A stretch of DNA of 64,000 nt, taken from contig NC_090451.1 in NCBI RefSeq assembly GCF_031143425.1, positions 347,394,339 to 347,458,338 on the forward strand. The letters run 5' to 3'. This stretch comes from Pleurodeles waltl. Lineage: Eukaryota; Chordata; Amphibia; Caudata; Salamandridae. A program made the translations under genes and the position numbers. Below, one piece after another: positions 1 through 11,785 of this stretch (positions are counted from its first letter, which is position 1; each line of letters starts with the position of its first letter). The notes beneath the pieces were generated by a model. It was given only the letters and a program-made list of their open reading frames with translations. It searched no databases and was not told the DNA's origin.

Positions 1-548
1 AAATGTCCGGTATGATTTCATATTCTCGTGGTCCTCTCGCATCCTCAGTCAGTAGTTCCATTGTCTGTACCGGTTTAGGCGACCTTGTACCTGTAACTAG
101 TCTACACTGTTGCATTCGGCAAAAATGTTTCCTTGAGCAAGTCGAATTTCATGAGAACGGATCTACTACGGTTACACTCATCTTCTAGCTTTGGAAAAGT
201 ACGAGTACATGTCCTTCAGCAAGTCAGGACACTGCACGTTAGAAAAACACATTTAATATGAAAACGGGCAGCTAGGCCTCAACTCATGCTAACTAAGGCC
301 TAATGATTTATTAGCAAAACTTTAACACATAACTCTTAATATTAGTGCAAAATCATACATTAACGTATCATTATTTCATTATTAATCAGCTTCATTAATC
401 ATTGTATACATTGGCAGCCACTCCCCATGGGCACATTTCAAGCGCATATTTAGTAAAACACATTAATATATTTTCTTATGCGGCATTATTATGCATTAGT
501 TCATAAAAATGTCATGTTAATTTTGAGTATAAGAGCTACGCTCCCTCA
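1..548 (-). repeat. 3' LTR of the retrovirus, truncated by the window start
   Basis: These bases match 12,814-13,361 with about 19 substitutions counted by eye (about 3.5%) and no gaps. On the minus strand the LTR begins TGAGGGAGCG at position 548, directly after a purine-rich tract. The remainder, including the promoter and R/U5 equivalents, lies to the left of the window. Confidence 0.93.
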
Positions 549-560
549 GTCCCTCCTCTG
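549..560 (-). promoter_or_regulatory. Polypurine tract
   Basis: On the minus strand CAGAGGAGGGAC lies directly before the 3' LTR start (TGAGGG). A purine run abutting the 3' LTR is the plus-strand DNA primer of retroviruses; it fixes both the LTR boundary and the element's orientation. Confidence 0.8.
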
Positions 561-601
561 GTGACACTTGTCATCACACAAAACCTTTCCCTTCAGAACC
601 T

Positions 602-2343
602 TCAACTTCTTAGTCCGAACATTTCACATTCTTCTCTCTTTCTTGATTTTTCCCAAATTTCTTTGAACATTTTCTCCTTTTTCTTTTCCTGCTTCCTTTT
701 ATTGCGTTTTGCCAATTTTCTTTTAATTCTTTTACTAATTTTGCACGATAACCATAGTCCGAATAAACAAGCTAGAACAACCAATATACCCCATATTATT
801 TTAGCAAGTATCCCATTCCAAATACTACTAATCCAATTCCCTACTTTAGTAATTCCCTCTCCAACCTTTTCCCAAACTCCAGGTTCCTTCAGCTCCTTCA
901 AATCTGTACTGTCTCTTGATAGGTTAGTAAGCATACCCCTAATCTTATTACTATTGTCTGGAATTAATGCACAACAGTGGCGCTCATTAAGCATCTTACA
1001 GACTCCGCCACTCTTCGCTAAAAGAATGTCTAAAGCAAGCCGGTTTTGAAGAGTCATAGCCCTCTCCGCAGCAAGTTCAGTATCCATCAGGAGTGTAGCC
1101 CTGTGAAGTTTGTCAGCATGTTATCCACAATAGTAGACAACTTTCGAACCTTTATGGAGTTTAAGATAACCCCTACTGAAGGAATTATGGCTCCAAATAT
1201 ATCACCTATGACAGCAGCCGCTGTCTCTCTCTTTTGTCTAGTATGATGTAATTCAGAAGTTTTAGGAAGTTGCTTTAAGTCTTCAATTTGGTATATCTTT
1301 GGGAAAACTATTCCCAAATAACATGTCCCATACCATTCCTTTGGAAGACGGTAATAAGCATTAAGTCCACATATATAATAGATCCCAGGGATAGCTGGAT
1401 CCTGTCCATTTAACATGAACGTCCATTTACTCTGTCTAAAAACACATGTCTGCATTCACTTGTTCCCACAAATAGTGTCATGATCAGATTTTGGCCTATA
1501 TATACAAAGCTTTCCTACGTGTAATGGGTCTATAGCTAATTTGCCCTGTGTCTTTATTGCACTATAAGCATAATCATTTGCAAATGTTCATTTTTCTAAT
1601 CCATTTTCTAGCCTTTCCTTTAATGCTTTTCTTCTATCATCAGTGTGATCTAAAAAGCTCTTCTCTACAGGTGTTAGTAAGCAGGTTAGATTATTGCGGT
1701 GCGCATAAGCTGTCCCAAATGTCAGTGTCGGCTCAAAGAAACCCCTAACTATTTTTATGCTATGTTCCTTAGCTAATTTATTTAAAAACTCAATTACAGG
1801 CACAAAGGAAAACACTACATCTAGGTTAGAATAGAAGTATTGGACATGTTCTTGATTATAGAATCTTTTTAAGAGCAAACTACAGCTTGTTCCGTAGGTA
1901 AGAGGCAAACTATGGTAAGTAACCCCTTCTTGTACTGACGAAGGAATCTTTGTGCACACATGGCAATTTTTTGCATCCATTGTGTCAACATACTCATTCA
2001 GCAAGCGATAGAAGACATTAGTAGATAGTTCCCTTTTCAAATTAGTTCCCTCATGCAAATACTTTGTATCCTGCTCAAACCTCTTCCATGGTGTTAGTGT
2101 AGCAGTCTCAAGAGTTGAAACATTGTTAGTCGCATTCTTATCCACCAATGGCATTCCCACAATCACACCTATAATTATTATTGCACATACAATGCCCAAA
2201 ATAACACTCAACCAACCAAACATTCTACCCCTATCATTATTATTTCTAATGTTATTCATGATCTGTACAGAGAGCAGAATAGGATAAAGCAAACAATCAA
2301 CTTGAGGATGATATAAAAGCTCTCTTTTTTTTTTCTCGTGCAA
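602..2343 (-). pseudogene. env: Retroviral env remnant (surface and transmembrane parts)
   Basis: Three minus-strand open stretches follow one another: 2,343-1,588, 1,455-1,087 and 1,087-602. The first has a hydrophobic segment about 45 residues in (signal-anchor-like) and a C-x-x-C motif (CHVC), typical of the surface subunit. The second has a furin-type basic site (RQKR) followed by an alanine/isoleucine-rich fusion-peptide-like stretch. The third carries a C-x6-CC motif (CKMLNERHCC), then a tryptophan/leucine-rich membrane span and a lysine-rich tail. Such proteins mediate attachment and fusion in retroviruses. A stop ends the first stretch at 1,588 and a frame change lies near 1,090, so no intact protein is made. 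Sequence to about 2,540 holds only the leader. Confidence 0.85.
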
Positions 2344-2700
2344 AGTCTCTCTCTTGGCAAGTATTTACAGCGTTTCACTCACTCCCAGGACCCTTTGTCA
2401 AATCAGGTTAGCAGCTTGTCACAATCGTTTTTTCAGAGTCAATTCAAGTTAACAGTGTCACATCCGGTAATTTATCAGTCTCTTTTCTCAGGTTCTTTTT
2501 CTCTATTTATTTAATTTCATCTTTATCACAGTATCTTTCTGTGGTTGAATTCAGGTGCCGTAGTATTGACCTGGGATTTCTCTATCAAAACAGAAAGCCA
2601 AGAATTCTTGTTGCCATTCAGCTGATGCTGCATACGCCCATTGAGGACCTGCGTACCTCCTGTTTGCAACTCTCTTTCTTTTCAGTTTGCGATCACCTTG

Positions 2701-4807
2701 TGTTAGACCTGACAGCCTTAGGGTTGTCACCCCTAACTTTTTTTCTGCCTCCCTCCACTTTTTGGACACTGTTTTTGCTGGCTTTTAGACTCTGCACACT
2801 TTATCACTGCTAACCAGTGCTAAAGTGCATATGCTCTCTCCCTTTAAACATGGTAACCCTGGATCATACCTGATTGGACTATTTAATTTACTTATAAGTC
2901 CCTAGTAATGTGCACTATAGGTGCCTAGGGCCTGTAGATTAAATGCTACTAGTGGGCCTGCAGCACTGGTTGTGCCACCCACTTAAGTAGCCCCTTTACC
3001 TTGTCTCAGGCCTGCCATTGCAAGGCCTGTGTGTGCAGTTTCACTGTCACCTCGACTTGGCATTTAAAAGTACTTGCAAAGCCTAAACCTCCCCTTTTTC
3101 CACATATAAGTCACCTCTAATGTGTGCCCTAGGTAACCCCTAGAGCAGGGTGTTGTGTGGGTGAAAGGCAGGACATGTACCTGTGTAGTTTACATGTCCT
3201 GGTAGTGTAAAACTCCTACATTCGTTTTTGCACTACTGTGAGGCCTGCCCCCTTCATAGGCTAACATTGGGGCTGCCCTCATACAGTATTGAAGTGGTAG
3301 CTGCTGATCTGAAAGGAGTAGGAAGGTCATATTTAGTATGGCCAGAATGGTAATACCAAATCCTGCTGACTGGTGAAGTTGGATTTAATATTACTATTCT
3401 AGAAATGCCACTTTTAGAAATTGAGCAGTTCTTTGCACTTAAATCTTTCTGTGCCTTACAATCCACGTCTGGCTGGGCTTAGTTGACAGCTCCTTGTGCA
3501 TTCACTCAGACACACCCCAAACACAGGGTACTCAGCCTCACTTGCATACATCTGCATTTTGAATGGGTCTTCCTGGGCTGGGAGGGTGGAGGGCCTGCTC
3601 TCACACAAAGGACTGCCACACCCCCTACTGGGACCCTGGCAGACAGGATTGAACTGAAAGGGGACCTGGTGCACTTCTTAGCCACTCTTTGAAGTCTCCC
3701 CCACTTCAAAGGCACATTTGGGTATAAAACAGGGTCTCTGCCCTACCTCATCAGACACTTGCTGGAGAAGAAACCTGAACCAGAACCTGCATCCTGCCAA
3801 GAAGAACTGCCTGGATGCCTAAAGGACTCACCTGACTGCTTTCTACAAAGGACTGCTGTCTTGCTGTTGCCCTGCTGCCTTGCTGAACTCTTGTCCTGCT
3901 GCTGAAGTGCTCTCCAAGGGCTTGGATAGAGCTTGCCTCCTGTTCCCTGAAGTCTCAGGACCAAAAAGACTTATCTTTTTCATTTGGACGCCTTGTGCGC
4001 TGCAAAATTTGATGAACAGCTTGCTCAGCGGTGAAAAATTCACCGCACGCCGATCCGGAAAGATGCCGCTCGACGCAACGCTTGTGGTGCGACTGGAACT
4101 TCGACACACGGCCTCGCCTGGACAAACGCCGCCCGACTCCAGAAAGGAAATCGACACGACGCCTGCTGTGAGGGAGAAGATTCCACGCACAGCCCACCGG
4201 AACAACGCACAGCCGGAAAACAAGCCTAGGATTCCACGCACAGACCCCGGGACATCTGGTAATCCTACAAACCACAGAAAGAGACTGTCCGCGTGCCGGA
4301 AAATGACGCCCAACTTCCCCGCATGAAAAATAACGACGCAAGTCCATGTGTTCTTGGGAGAAATCGACGCACACACCATTTTTCCACGTATCTCTTCTTC
4401 TGCGGACCTTTGCGGAGATTTTCCACTTTAAACCAGGTACTTTGTGCTTGAAAGAGACTTTGTTTGCTTTTTAAAGACTTAAGTCACTTTATATCACTTT
4501 TCAGTGATATCTCTACAATTTCACATTGCATCTTTATTTGTTTTGACCTGCAAACATCTAGATAAATATTATATTTTTCTAAACACTGTGTGGTGTATTT
4601 TTGTGGTGCTATATTGTGTTATTGTATGATTTATTGCACAGATACTTTACACATTGCCTTCTAAGTTAACCCTGACTGCTTGTGCCAAGCTACCAGAGGG
4701 TGGGCACAGGATAATTTGGATTGTGTGTGACTTACCCTGACTAGAGTGAGGGTTCTTGCTTGGACAGAGGGTAACCTGACTGCCAACCAAAAACCCCATT
4801 TCTAACA
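2701..4807 (+). mobile_element. LTR-like element copy 1 (solo LTR type), inserted in the retrovirus
   Basis: The element begins TGTTAG and ends CTAACA, and is flanked by CCTTG (2,696-2,700) and CCCTG (4,808-4,812), a 5-bp target duplication with one change. It is 2,107 bp with no coding region. A TATA-like box (GTATAAAAC) lies near 3,722, followed by a segment shared with the copies at 22,536 and 56,078. TG...CA ends, 5-bp duplication, internal promoter and lack of genes fit a solo LTR; a gene-less LTR element is the alternative. Open frames inside, up to 178 codons, are not conserved between copies and were discarded. It interrupts the pol-env region of the retrovirus and is therefore younger. 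Confidence 0.8.
3719..3730 (+). promoter_or_regulatory. TATA box of LTR-like element
   Basis: GGGTATAAAACA lies about 1,020 bp into the element. Equivalent motifs at about 23,576 (GGTATAAG) and 56,776 (AGTATAAG) occupy the same place in other copies, just before a conserved 'R-like' segment, supporting a promoter and the plus orientation. Confidence 0.5.
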
Positions 4808-4812
4808 CCCTG

Positions 4813-6326
4813 TAACTCTCCTTCACTGAGATCTTCTTTCCTGGTTGTGTCGACTTCTTCTTCTATTGTTTTGTTAGGGATTACTTTCTCCCTTGCAGCT
4901 TGTGGCTCCTGCCAGTTATCTCCTTTAAGTGTTTTCTTTCCACTCGGCCTTTCAGGATGTTGAACAGTGCCCTCCTCTTGTGCTATGGTGTTTTCTCTTG
5001 ATGGACCTGCAAGCGGATCAGGAGGAGTCGGAACACCTTTACCTCCTTCTGCCTCACCTCCTTCGCCTTCAGGGTCTGTCAAAGGCTCAACTTCAAACCT
5101 GTATCCGTCTGCTTCTGGGAGAACCTCTCTTTGCGTCGGTTCCCCTGATGCCTCAGCTGAGATAGGCTCACTATCACCCCTCTGGATCTCGTTTGCTGTT
5201 TGAGTGACTAAGCCGTCCTCAACGGCTCTCCTTCAGTCTCAGTTCCCCTTTGATTACTCTCTGGCCCTGAGACTTCCTTCTCTGCAGCTGTTGTTTTTCC
5301 TAATTCAAGTTCCTCATCAGTTGGACACGTCACCTTCTTTGTGTGACTGGCATGGATCCAGTTTGGAAGTCCTGCACATTTCACAGCAGTAGTAGTTGTC
5401 AGTATTACTTGATATGGCCCCTTCCAATGTGGCTCCAAACACGACTTCCTCATGTGTTTCTTGACAACAACCCAGTCACAAGCTTTCAGGGTGTGACCTG
5501 GATCACTTATCAGTGGCAATGTGGTAGCTTCCACCTGGTGAGAGAAAGAGCGGACCACGTCAGCCAGACCTTTGCAGTAGTCCAACACCATATTATCCGT
5601 GATATTCACAAGAACATTTGCAGACACTACGGGCAATCTCATAGCTCGGCCCATAAGAATTTCATGAGGAGACAGTCCTGTTTTCTTGTCGGGTGTGTTT
5701 CTCATTGACATCAGCATTAAGGGCAATGCATCTGGCCATTTTAAATTGGTAGATGCGCACATTTTTGCCATTCTCGACTTCAAGTTACCATTCATCTGCT
5801 CCACTAGCCCTGATGCTTCAGGGCGATAGCTACAGTGCAACTTCTGTTCAATGTTCAATGCAGCACACAAGAGCTTAATCACCTCATTGTTGAAGTGTCT
5901 TCCCCTATCTGATTCTAAAGAGATCGGAAACCCGAAACGTGGTATTAATTCCCTAAGCAGCAGCTTTGCTACTGTGAGACTGTCATTTCTACGTGTAGGG
6001 TAAGCTTCAATCCAGTGACTGAAAATGCACACAATCACCAACACGTACCTCAGGCCTCCACACACAGGCATCTCAATGAAATCCATCTGCATTCTGCTAA
6101 GTGGACCTCCTGCTCTCCCAATGTGGCTCAAATTCACCACGGTCCCTTTCCCCGCATTCATCTCCTGACAGATGTTGCACCTGTGACCGATGACTTCTGC
6201 AGCTTGTCTGAATTTTGGATTGAACCAGTCGACTTTGAATAACCTGATCATTACGTCTCTCCCAACATGTGCTTGACCATGGTAAAACCTCGCAAACTGT
6301 GACAAAAGGCTGTTTGGCAAAACCAT
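4813..6326 (-). pseudogene. pol: Retroviral integrase region of pol, with C-terminal tail
   Basis: An open stretch of 372 codons (6,326-5,208) holds an H-x3-H...C-x2-C zinc-binding N-terminus (HGQAH, CNIC), then a catalytic core. The core aspartates lie in MQMDFIEMP and ESDRGRHF, and the glutamate in LVEQMNGNLK. A GPY/F-type C-terminal motif follows (WKGPYQV...WIHASH). Integrase inserts viral DNA into the host genome; the GPY/F motif is typical of gamma/epsilon-type retroviruses and some gypsy elements. A stop separates it from RNase H at 6,369. After 5,208 a charged, proline- and glutamate-rich tail continues to the junction of the inserted element at 4,807 and resumes at about 2,700-2,551. 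Confidence 0.93.
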
Positions 6327-6368
6327 TTTCCCCTCCTCTGAAACCCATAAATCATCAAATCTTTGTAC

Positions 6369-7334
6369 TCATTGTATTTTGAGCCAAGAACGTTTCTCCT
6401 CTTTACTGGCATGTCCCTGCAACGATTCTAACTCATCTAGTGTGTCAACCACTCTTAATGCATACCCTGAGCATGTTTCATTTTCAGGTAACAACTCCCA
6501 TTGGTCTTGAAACGATATACAGTTCAATGCACAAAACCTCGCGACCTGATCTGCATATCCATTTTCCATTGACACAAAGTCTTGTGATTTAACATGAGCA
6601 CTGCATTTCACCACAGCAATTTCAAGAGGTAACTGAATCGCGTGTAACAAATCCTTAATTTTCTTGCCATTTTTCACTGGTGAACCAGAAGAGGTCAGGA
6701 AACCCCTCTGTGACCACAGCTGGCCAAAATCATGTACAATTTCAAATCTGAATCTGCTGTCCATATAGATAGTGACTTTCAGGTTCTCAGCTGCGTGGCA
6801 TGCCCTAGTAAAAGCGATTAATTCAGCCACTTGAGCAGAGTATACTCTTTCGAGCCAGGATGCTTCTAAGATACCAGTGATTGTACATACAGCATATCCA
6901 GCTCTCAGTACTCCTACTGAGTCTCTCAGGCATGAACCATCAACAAAGATAATATAATCATTTTCTTCCAATTGGGTATCTTTAATGTCGGGTCTTGGTT
7001 TGGTGCACAGATCAGTTACCTCAAGACAATCATGTTCTACCTTCTCAGCATCATCAATGTTTGCATTTTCAATAGGAAGCAAGGTTTCCGGGTTCAACAC
7101 AGTACACCTTTTCAGAGACACATTTGGTGACCCCAGTATAATTGTTTCATACTTAGTTAGGCGTGCATTTGTCATATGCTGCGTCTTTGTTCGGGTCAAC
7201 AGGATTTCAACTGAATGAGGGACCATTACTGTTAAAGGATGTCCCATCACTATACCTTCACACTGAGTGAGGCTTTGACCAACTGCTGCAACTGCACGCA
7301 AACAACCCGGTAAGGCTGCTGCGACTGGGTCCAA
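6369..7334 (-). pseudogene. pol: Retroviral RNase H region of pol
   Basis: The 321-codon stretch contains an RNase H domain in its second half: first acidic residue in FVDGSCLRDS, glutamate in QVAELIAFTRA, aspartate in IYMDSRF and a final aspartate in NGYADQVA. The first part corresponds to the RT connection. RNase H removes the RNA strand during reverse transcription. The frame is shared with integrase; a stop at 6,369-6,371 and another at 7,347-7,349 break it. Confidence 0.9.
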
Positions 7335-7346
7335 AGTAGATGAAAA

Positions 7347-8353
7347 TTATCCTACTGGGCGGTTTGGACCTCCATGGACCTGTGTCAGGACAGACAAAGA
7401 ACAAGCATCACGTTCATGGCAAAACAATACAAAAGGCTTTGTGTAATCAGGCATACCTAAAGCTGGTGCCCTGCACATGCTTTCCCTCAGTTCCATGAAT
7501 GCCTTCATCTCTTTCTCGGACATGGTTATGGCACCTGGGCCATCCTGAATCTCCTTGACAGTCAATCTCACCAAAGGTTTAGAGATAATCGAGAAGTTGG
7601 AATCCACTGACGACAGTAACCCACCATTCCCAAAAACATCCTGACGTCTCTCTTGGTTGTCGGGGGATTCATCTGCAATATGGCTGTCACCCTTTCTTTG
7701 GATATTTTCCTGTACCCCTTTTCAATCAAGTGACCTAAGTACTTCACCTCATTCTGACAGTATTGCAGCTTCTTTGGGGACACTTTATGTTCGTTCTTTC
7801 CCAAATGATTTAGTAAGGCAATTGGATTGTACCTGCAGTCATCTTTTGTTTTGGACGCAATCAACAAATCATCAATGTACTATACTAGAGCAGAACTAAA
7901 AGGCAATTCTAATGATTCCAAGTCCTTCTTCAATATCTGATTGAAGCTGGAAGGTGATTCAGAAAACCCTTGAGGAATTCGACACCAACTGTAAACCTTG
8001 TCCAAGAATTTGAAACTGAAAAGAAATTGGCTATCTTCATGAAGAAGCACCGAAAAGAATGCTTGAGACAGGTCCACAACTGTGAACTACTCTGCATCAC
8101 ACGGAACCTGGAACATAATCACTGCTGGATTTGGCACTATGGGACAACATTTTACCACAATCTCATTGATTTTTCTCAAGTCTTGCACAATTCGAACTTT
8201 CCCACAAGGCTTTTTCAGACCCATTATTGGTGAATTGCACGTGCTGCTCATTACTTCTGTTAGGACCCCTTGCTTTATAAAGTCTGCAATTATCTGTGTC
8301 ACCTGTATAAGGACATCTTGTGCCATGTGGTACTGCGGCACCTGGGGAAACAC
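7347..8353 (-). pseudogene. pol: Retroviral reverse transcriptase region of pol
   Basis: Four open stretches together give fingers, palm and thumb. Visible motifs are GKVRIVQDLRKIN, the first catalytic aspartate in MDLSQAFFSV, PQGFSESPSSFNQ, the YIDD box (minus strand, near 7,870-7,880) and the thumb motif VKYLGHLI...MFLGMVGYCRQWI. In-frame stops occur at 8,087 and at 7,880, the latter just before YIDD, and the frame shifts near 7,600. The stretch begins inside the fingers: nucleocapsid, protease and the RT N-terminus are absent between here and gag, indicating an internal deletion near 8,360-8,460. Confidence 0.92.
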
Positions 8354-8361
8354 TCATTCGG

Positions 8362-10808
8362 CTATACCTCTACTTTGACCGGTTCTACTACTTTTACTAG
8401 TCCCACTTCTTTTCCTGTCAGTACCTTTTCTGTCACAATCGGCTTCGGTAGCCAACAGATCAAATGATTCTTAATCATCTGGCTAATTTCTGTTCTCAGC
8501 CCTTCAACAAACCTGAGCACAAGGTGATTCATGTCTTTCGGCTCTATGACCTCTGCGCCACTGTAGTGTGTGAATGCCTTCAGCAACCTCCCATAGTAAG
8601 CATGTATCGACTCTTTGCCCTCCTGTGACGTTCGATCAAGTTTCTGCCAATCAGACACCTTCGGCGACACCTTTTGCTTCAAAAACTCAATCAGCTTCAG
8701 AAGACGGTGCTCCAGTAATCTTGTCCCTTGCCGGTTCCTCTGTCGGCCAATCCACACCCCTCTTGCACTCAAGCCATAAGTCAGCTGGGACTATGATCTC
8801 AAACAGGGTATTCAAGTTTTCCCAGAGACATTTTGCAAGTTTCATAAACCTGTCCGTCTGCTGTTACCACTCTATCGGCTTCTCCCTCAACATAGGATAG
8901 TCATTTGTGAATGACAGAATGTCACCCCTGGACCATGGTACATGGACTAAAACCCCTCCAACTGTCTCTCTCATTGGTAACATTTGTATTGTCCCCGTGT
9001 CTGGTACAGCTTTCGCCTGCTTTAGTTCCGGGCCGTCACCTTTCTCTTTATCTCTCTTCTTTGCCGATCTGCTTTCCCACTTCTCTAATGCTCCCCAAAT
9101 TTGAGCACTTTGCAGTATCTCTTTAAGATGAGCCTTCATTCCCGTAGAACTCATGTGATTGAAATCTTTAGGCTCGAAGTCTAGCCTATAGCTCCACTCC
9201 AAATGCTTAGTATTTTCAATGTCTATGCCATATTTGTCCGCTAGGTTTGCCAACCTCTGATGCACCCTGCTCACTTCTTTGGTTATTTTGGGGCACAGAT
9301 GCCTCAATTCTGCTTCCGTGTATGACTCTAATCTGTTCACCCCCATCTTTCCTTCTACTAGTTCTGTGGCTTCTACACCCAGTCTCACAAAATTCAGATA
9401 TTCTTCTCTTTCTGACCTCTCTGTGGTCACTAAAGTAGTCTGCGGAGTGTTGAGCTTGTCTAACCACTTGTTCAATTGTTGCACTGTTAAGACTTGCAAC
9501 TAGACATTTCCAGACTGTATCACTGGTGTCTGTGTCGTATTTGTACTCATTACCTGTGGGGTTAGTGTTCCCAACCCTGCTTGCCTCATTGTCTCCAAAG
9601 GAACCCCAATCGGACTAAAGTCCAACAAGGATCTAGACCTTTCGGCCATCTGTCTTCCCTGTGTCATTCCCTGCAAGTTTCCGGTAGACCCTCCTCTTAT
9701 TGCCTCTTGGGTCATTACTCCCTGGTCACATATGCCAGGCTTAGCTTACGCATACAGCGGTAAAGGTGGACCAACAGTAATTAGCAATGATATAGTAGCT
9801 GGTGACTGTCCAATTCCCAAACCCTGTGGAGCATTAACTCCCATAGCATGATTCATCATGGGTGCTGTAGCTACCGACTGCGGTCCTGTGACAGAAGTGT
9901 AACTCTGAACCACCTGTTGCTGCAGCTGGGGCAGCAGTTGTGGAGTTGGCTCAATCTGCACTAACTTTGCTCTCATGTATACTGGATCAGGTGGCACCAT
10001 CAAACTCGTAGTTGTCTCTAGTACTGGGACATCAGGATAAAGCCTCTGAATCTGTGGTGGCTGCAACTGTATCTGCGTGTCTGGTGCAGTGGGTACACTG
10101 ACACCATTCTGTATCGAAATTGTATCACTTGTCTGCACCGTATTCGTGATTCCCTTATTTTGTGCCGGATCTTCAGGTCCCGCATTAGTACTTTGTCCAT
10201 TATCATTTATGGCATATGGTGGCGGGCGATCATGCAACAACTGATTAAGAAACTCTTCATCGTGTGAATCATCTGCATCTGCCCAAGACCTTTGAGTCTA
10301 CTTAGGCTTACTACAGCCCTTGTCTGTCTTACAAGTGGCCTTCTTTCCCTGTGCCTCATCTTCTTGAGTTATTGCCGGAAACATCTTAATTCCGTCAACT
10401 ATTCCCCTACTCCACATCTTGGTCTCACAATCCCATTTAGCCTCCGCTAGAGTCTTTTCTGCTCTTTTCATTCTCCTCATAAATTTCTGCTGCCTATGTT
10501 GTATGGCAATTAAATCCCAGACCGATAATGCCTCATTCTGAGCTGGTCTCGGGCGGCTTTTGCTCACTTAACACCCTCTGCAAATTTTCCAAAATCCTTA
10601 TATTAAACGTCCCGTACTCTGGAAACGCTAAACATCCCTCCTTCTCTGTCAGTTTGCACCACTGCTTTAGCCAAAGACATGGCGCAACTCCTTTCTCCTC
10701 CATCACGATATAAGCCGGAGTATTCTCTGGTGGTGTAGGCTCCCCTACACTTGCTGTAATGTATGTATCTCCCCTCAAGGCACACTTTAGAGCCTTGAAA
10801 AACTTCAT
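8362..10808 (-). pseudogene. gag: Retroviral gag remnant (matrix to capsid)
   Basis: Minus-strand stretches at 10,808-10,533 (matrix-like N-terminus), 10,567-9,500 (proline/glutamine-rich spacer with in-frame stops at 10,298, 9,746 and 9,500), 9,499-8,864 and 8,772-8,362 (capsid-like) follow in order. The capsid part contains VHVPWSRGDILSFTNDYP and, later, WQKLDRTSQEGKESIHAYYGRL, which fit the start and the helical C-terminal half of a gamma/epsilon-type capsid. Frames change near 10,560 and near 8,800. No CCHC zinc knuckle is present downstream. Assignment rests on position between leader and pol plus these motifs. Confidence 0.8.
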
Positions 10809-11770
10809 TTTTGCGTCTTTTATTTTGTTTAGAATCTAATCAGGAAGTGACTTTAATTCCCAGAACACTCTTTGCCTACCTTCTCAATCAATTGCCTCTC
10901 ACGGACGGCTGCCAATCCATGCACGACCGCTCTCGTCAACTGACCTATACCAGTGCGGCTCCAATGTCGTCACACTCACACACGCTGCAGCTGACAAAGT
11001 CTTGCGGCTTGTCCTCCTCACACAGAACTAATGCAATATATTGCGAGCACCTCAACAATAAGCTCAAATTTGTTGGTTTATTACAGGAAGGGTAACACAA
11101 TCGCTTCAGAACTTTACAGAGATTTCACTTGAAGCCTCAGCCGCCACTCGCTCCTTCTCAGCTCCTGCACTCGCAAGCAGAATTCGACCCGCAAATCCTA
11201 CTCTCAACTTGTCAATGGTTCCTTCTAGTGCTCCTTAGAACTTGCCAAATCTACATTGAAGGTTTCACTCACACCAATTGACTCAAACTCTACTTGTCAA
11301 CCACGCCCGATTGACCTATTAAACCGCACAAATTACAACATAAACCAAGTGTCTCATACACTTATCAATATACTCCAGAGTCTTAGACCACGACGGGTCA
11401 GTACATCACCAACAACCATGTGGACAATTTTTGAGCACAAAGCGCCACACTCATATGAAGTTCGCCGACTTCCCTACTCTCATACTGCGGAGTACGCCCA
11501 CTCCTACTCCTACTAAAACAACATTACCTGGCCTAAATTCATACAAACTTCACAAATCACCTGCAATATGCATAAGCTGAGCAAGCGCAAATTCTATTTC
11601 ACACATACTAGAACGCCAAGAACATACCCAACTCACTGAGGCAAGCTCTGAGATTCCGGGAAAGTCATGGGGAATTTAGAGACGCATCATACCTCCAATT
11701 TGCATTATTTCAAAAAACACTTTTAAACAATGGTCCCTCGTCCTAGGGCCCCCAAAGGGCCAAACCGTCG
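10809..11770 (-). other. Retroviral 5' leader
   Basis: About 960 bp lie between the primer site and the first gag codon. There is no open frame of note. In retroviruses this stretch carries packaging and splice-donor signals; I cannot identify them individually. Confidence 0.55.
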
Positions 11771-11781
11771 CTCTGCTACCA
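11771..11781 (-). promoter_or_regulatory. Primer binding site, initiator tRNA-Met-like
   Basis: On the minus strand TGGTAGCAGAG is complementary to the CCA end of vertebrate initiator tRNA-Met (…CUCUGCUACCA, recalled from general knowledge). Pairing becomes imperfect after 11 bases. The site lies 4 bases inside the proposed LTR end (…TATCA), the expected place for a primer site. Confidence 0.6.
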
Positions 11782-11785
11782 GAAC

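Noticed and set aside
3843..4379. 178- and 148-codon overlapping frames on opposite strands
   Set aside because: They lie in the GC-rich part of the LTR-type element and are not conserved in the copy at 22,536.
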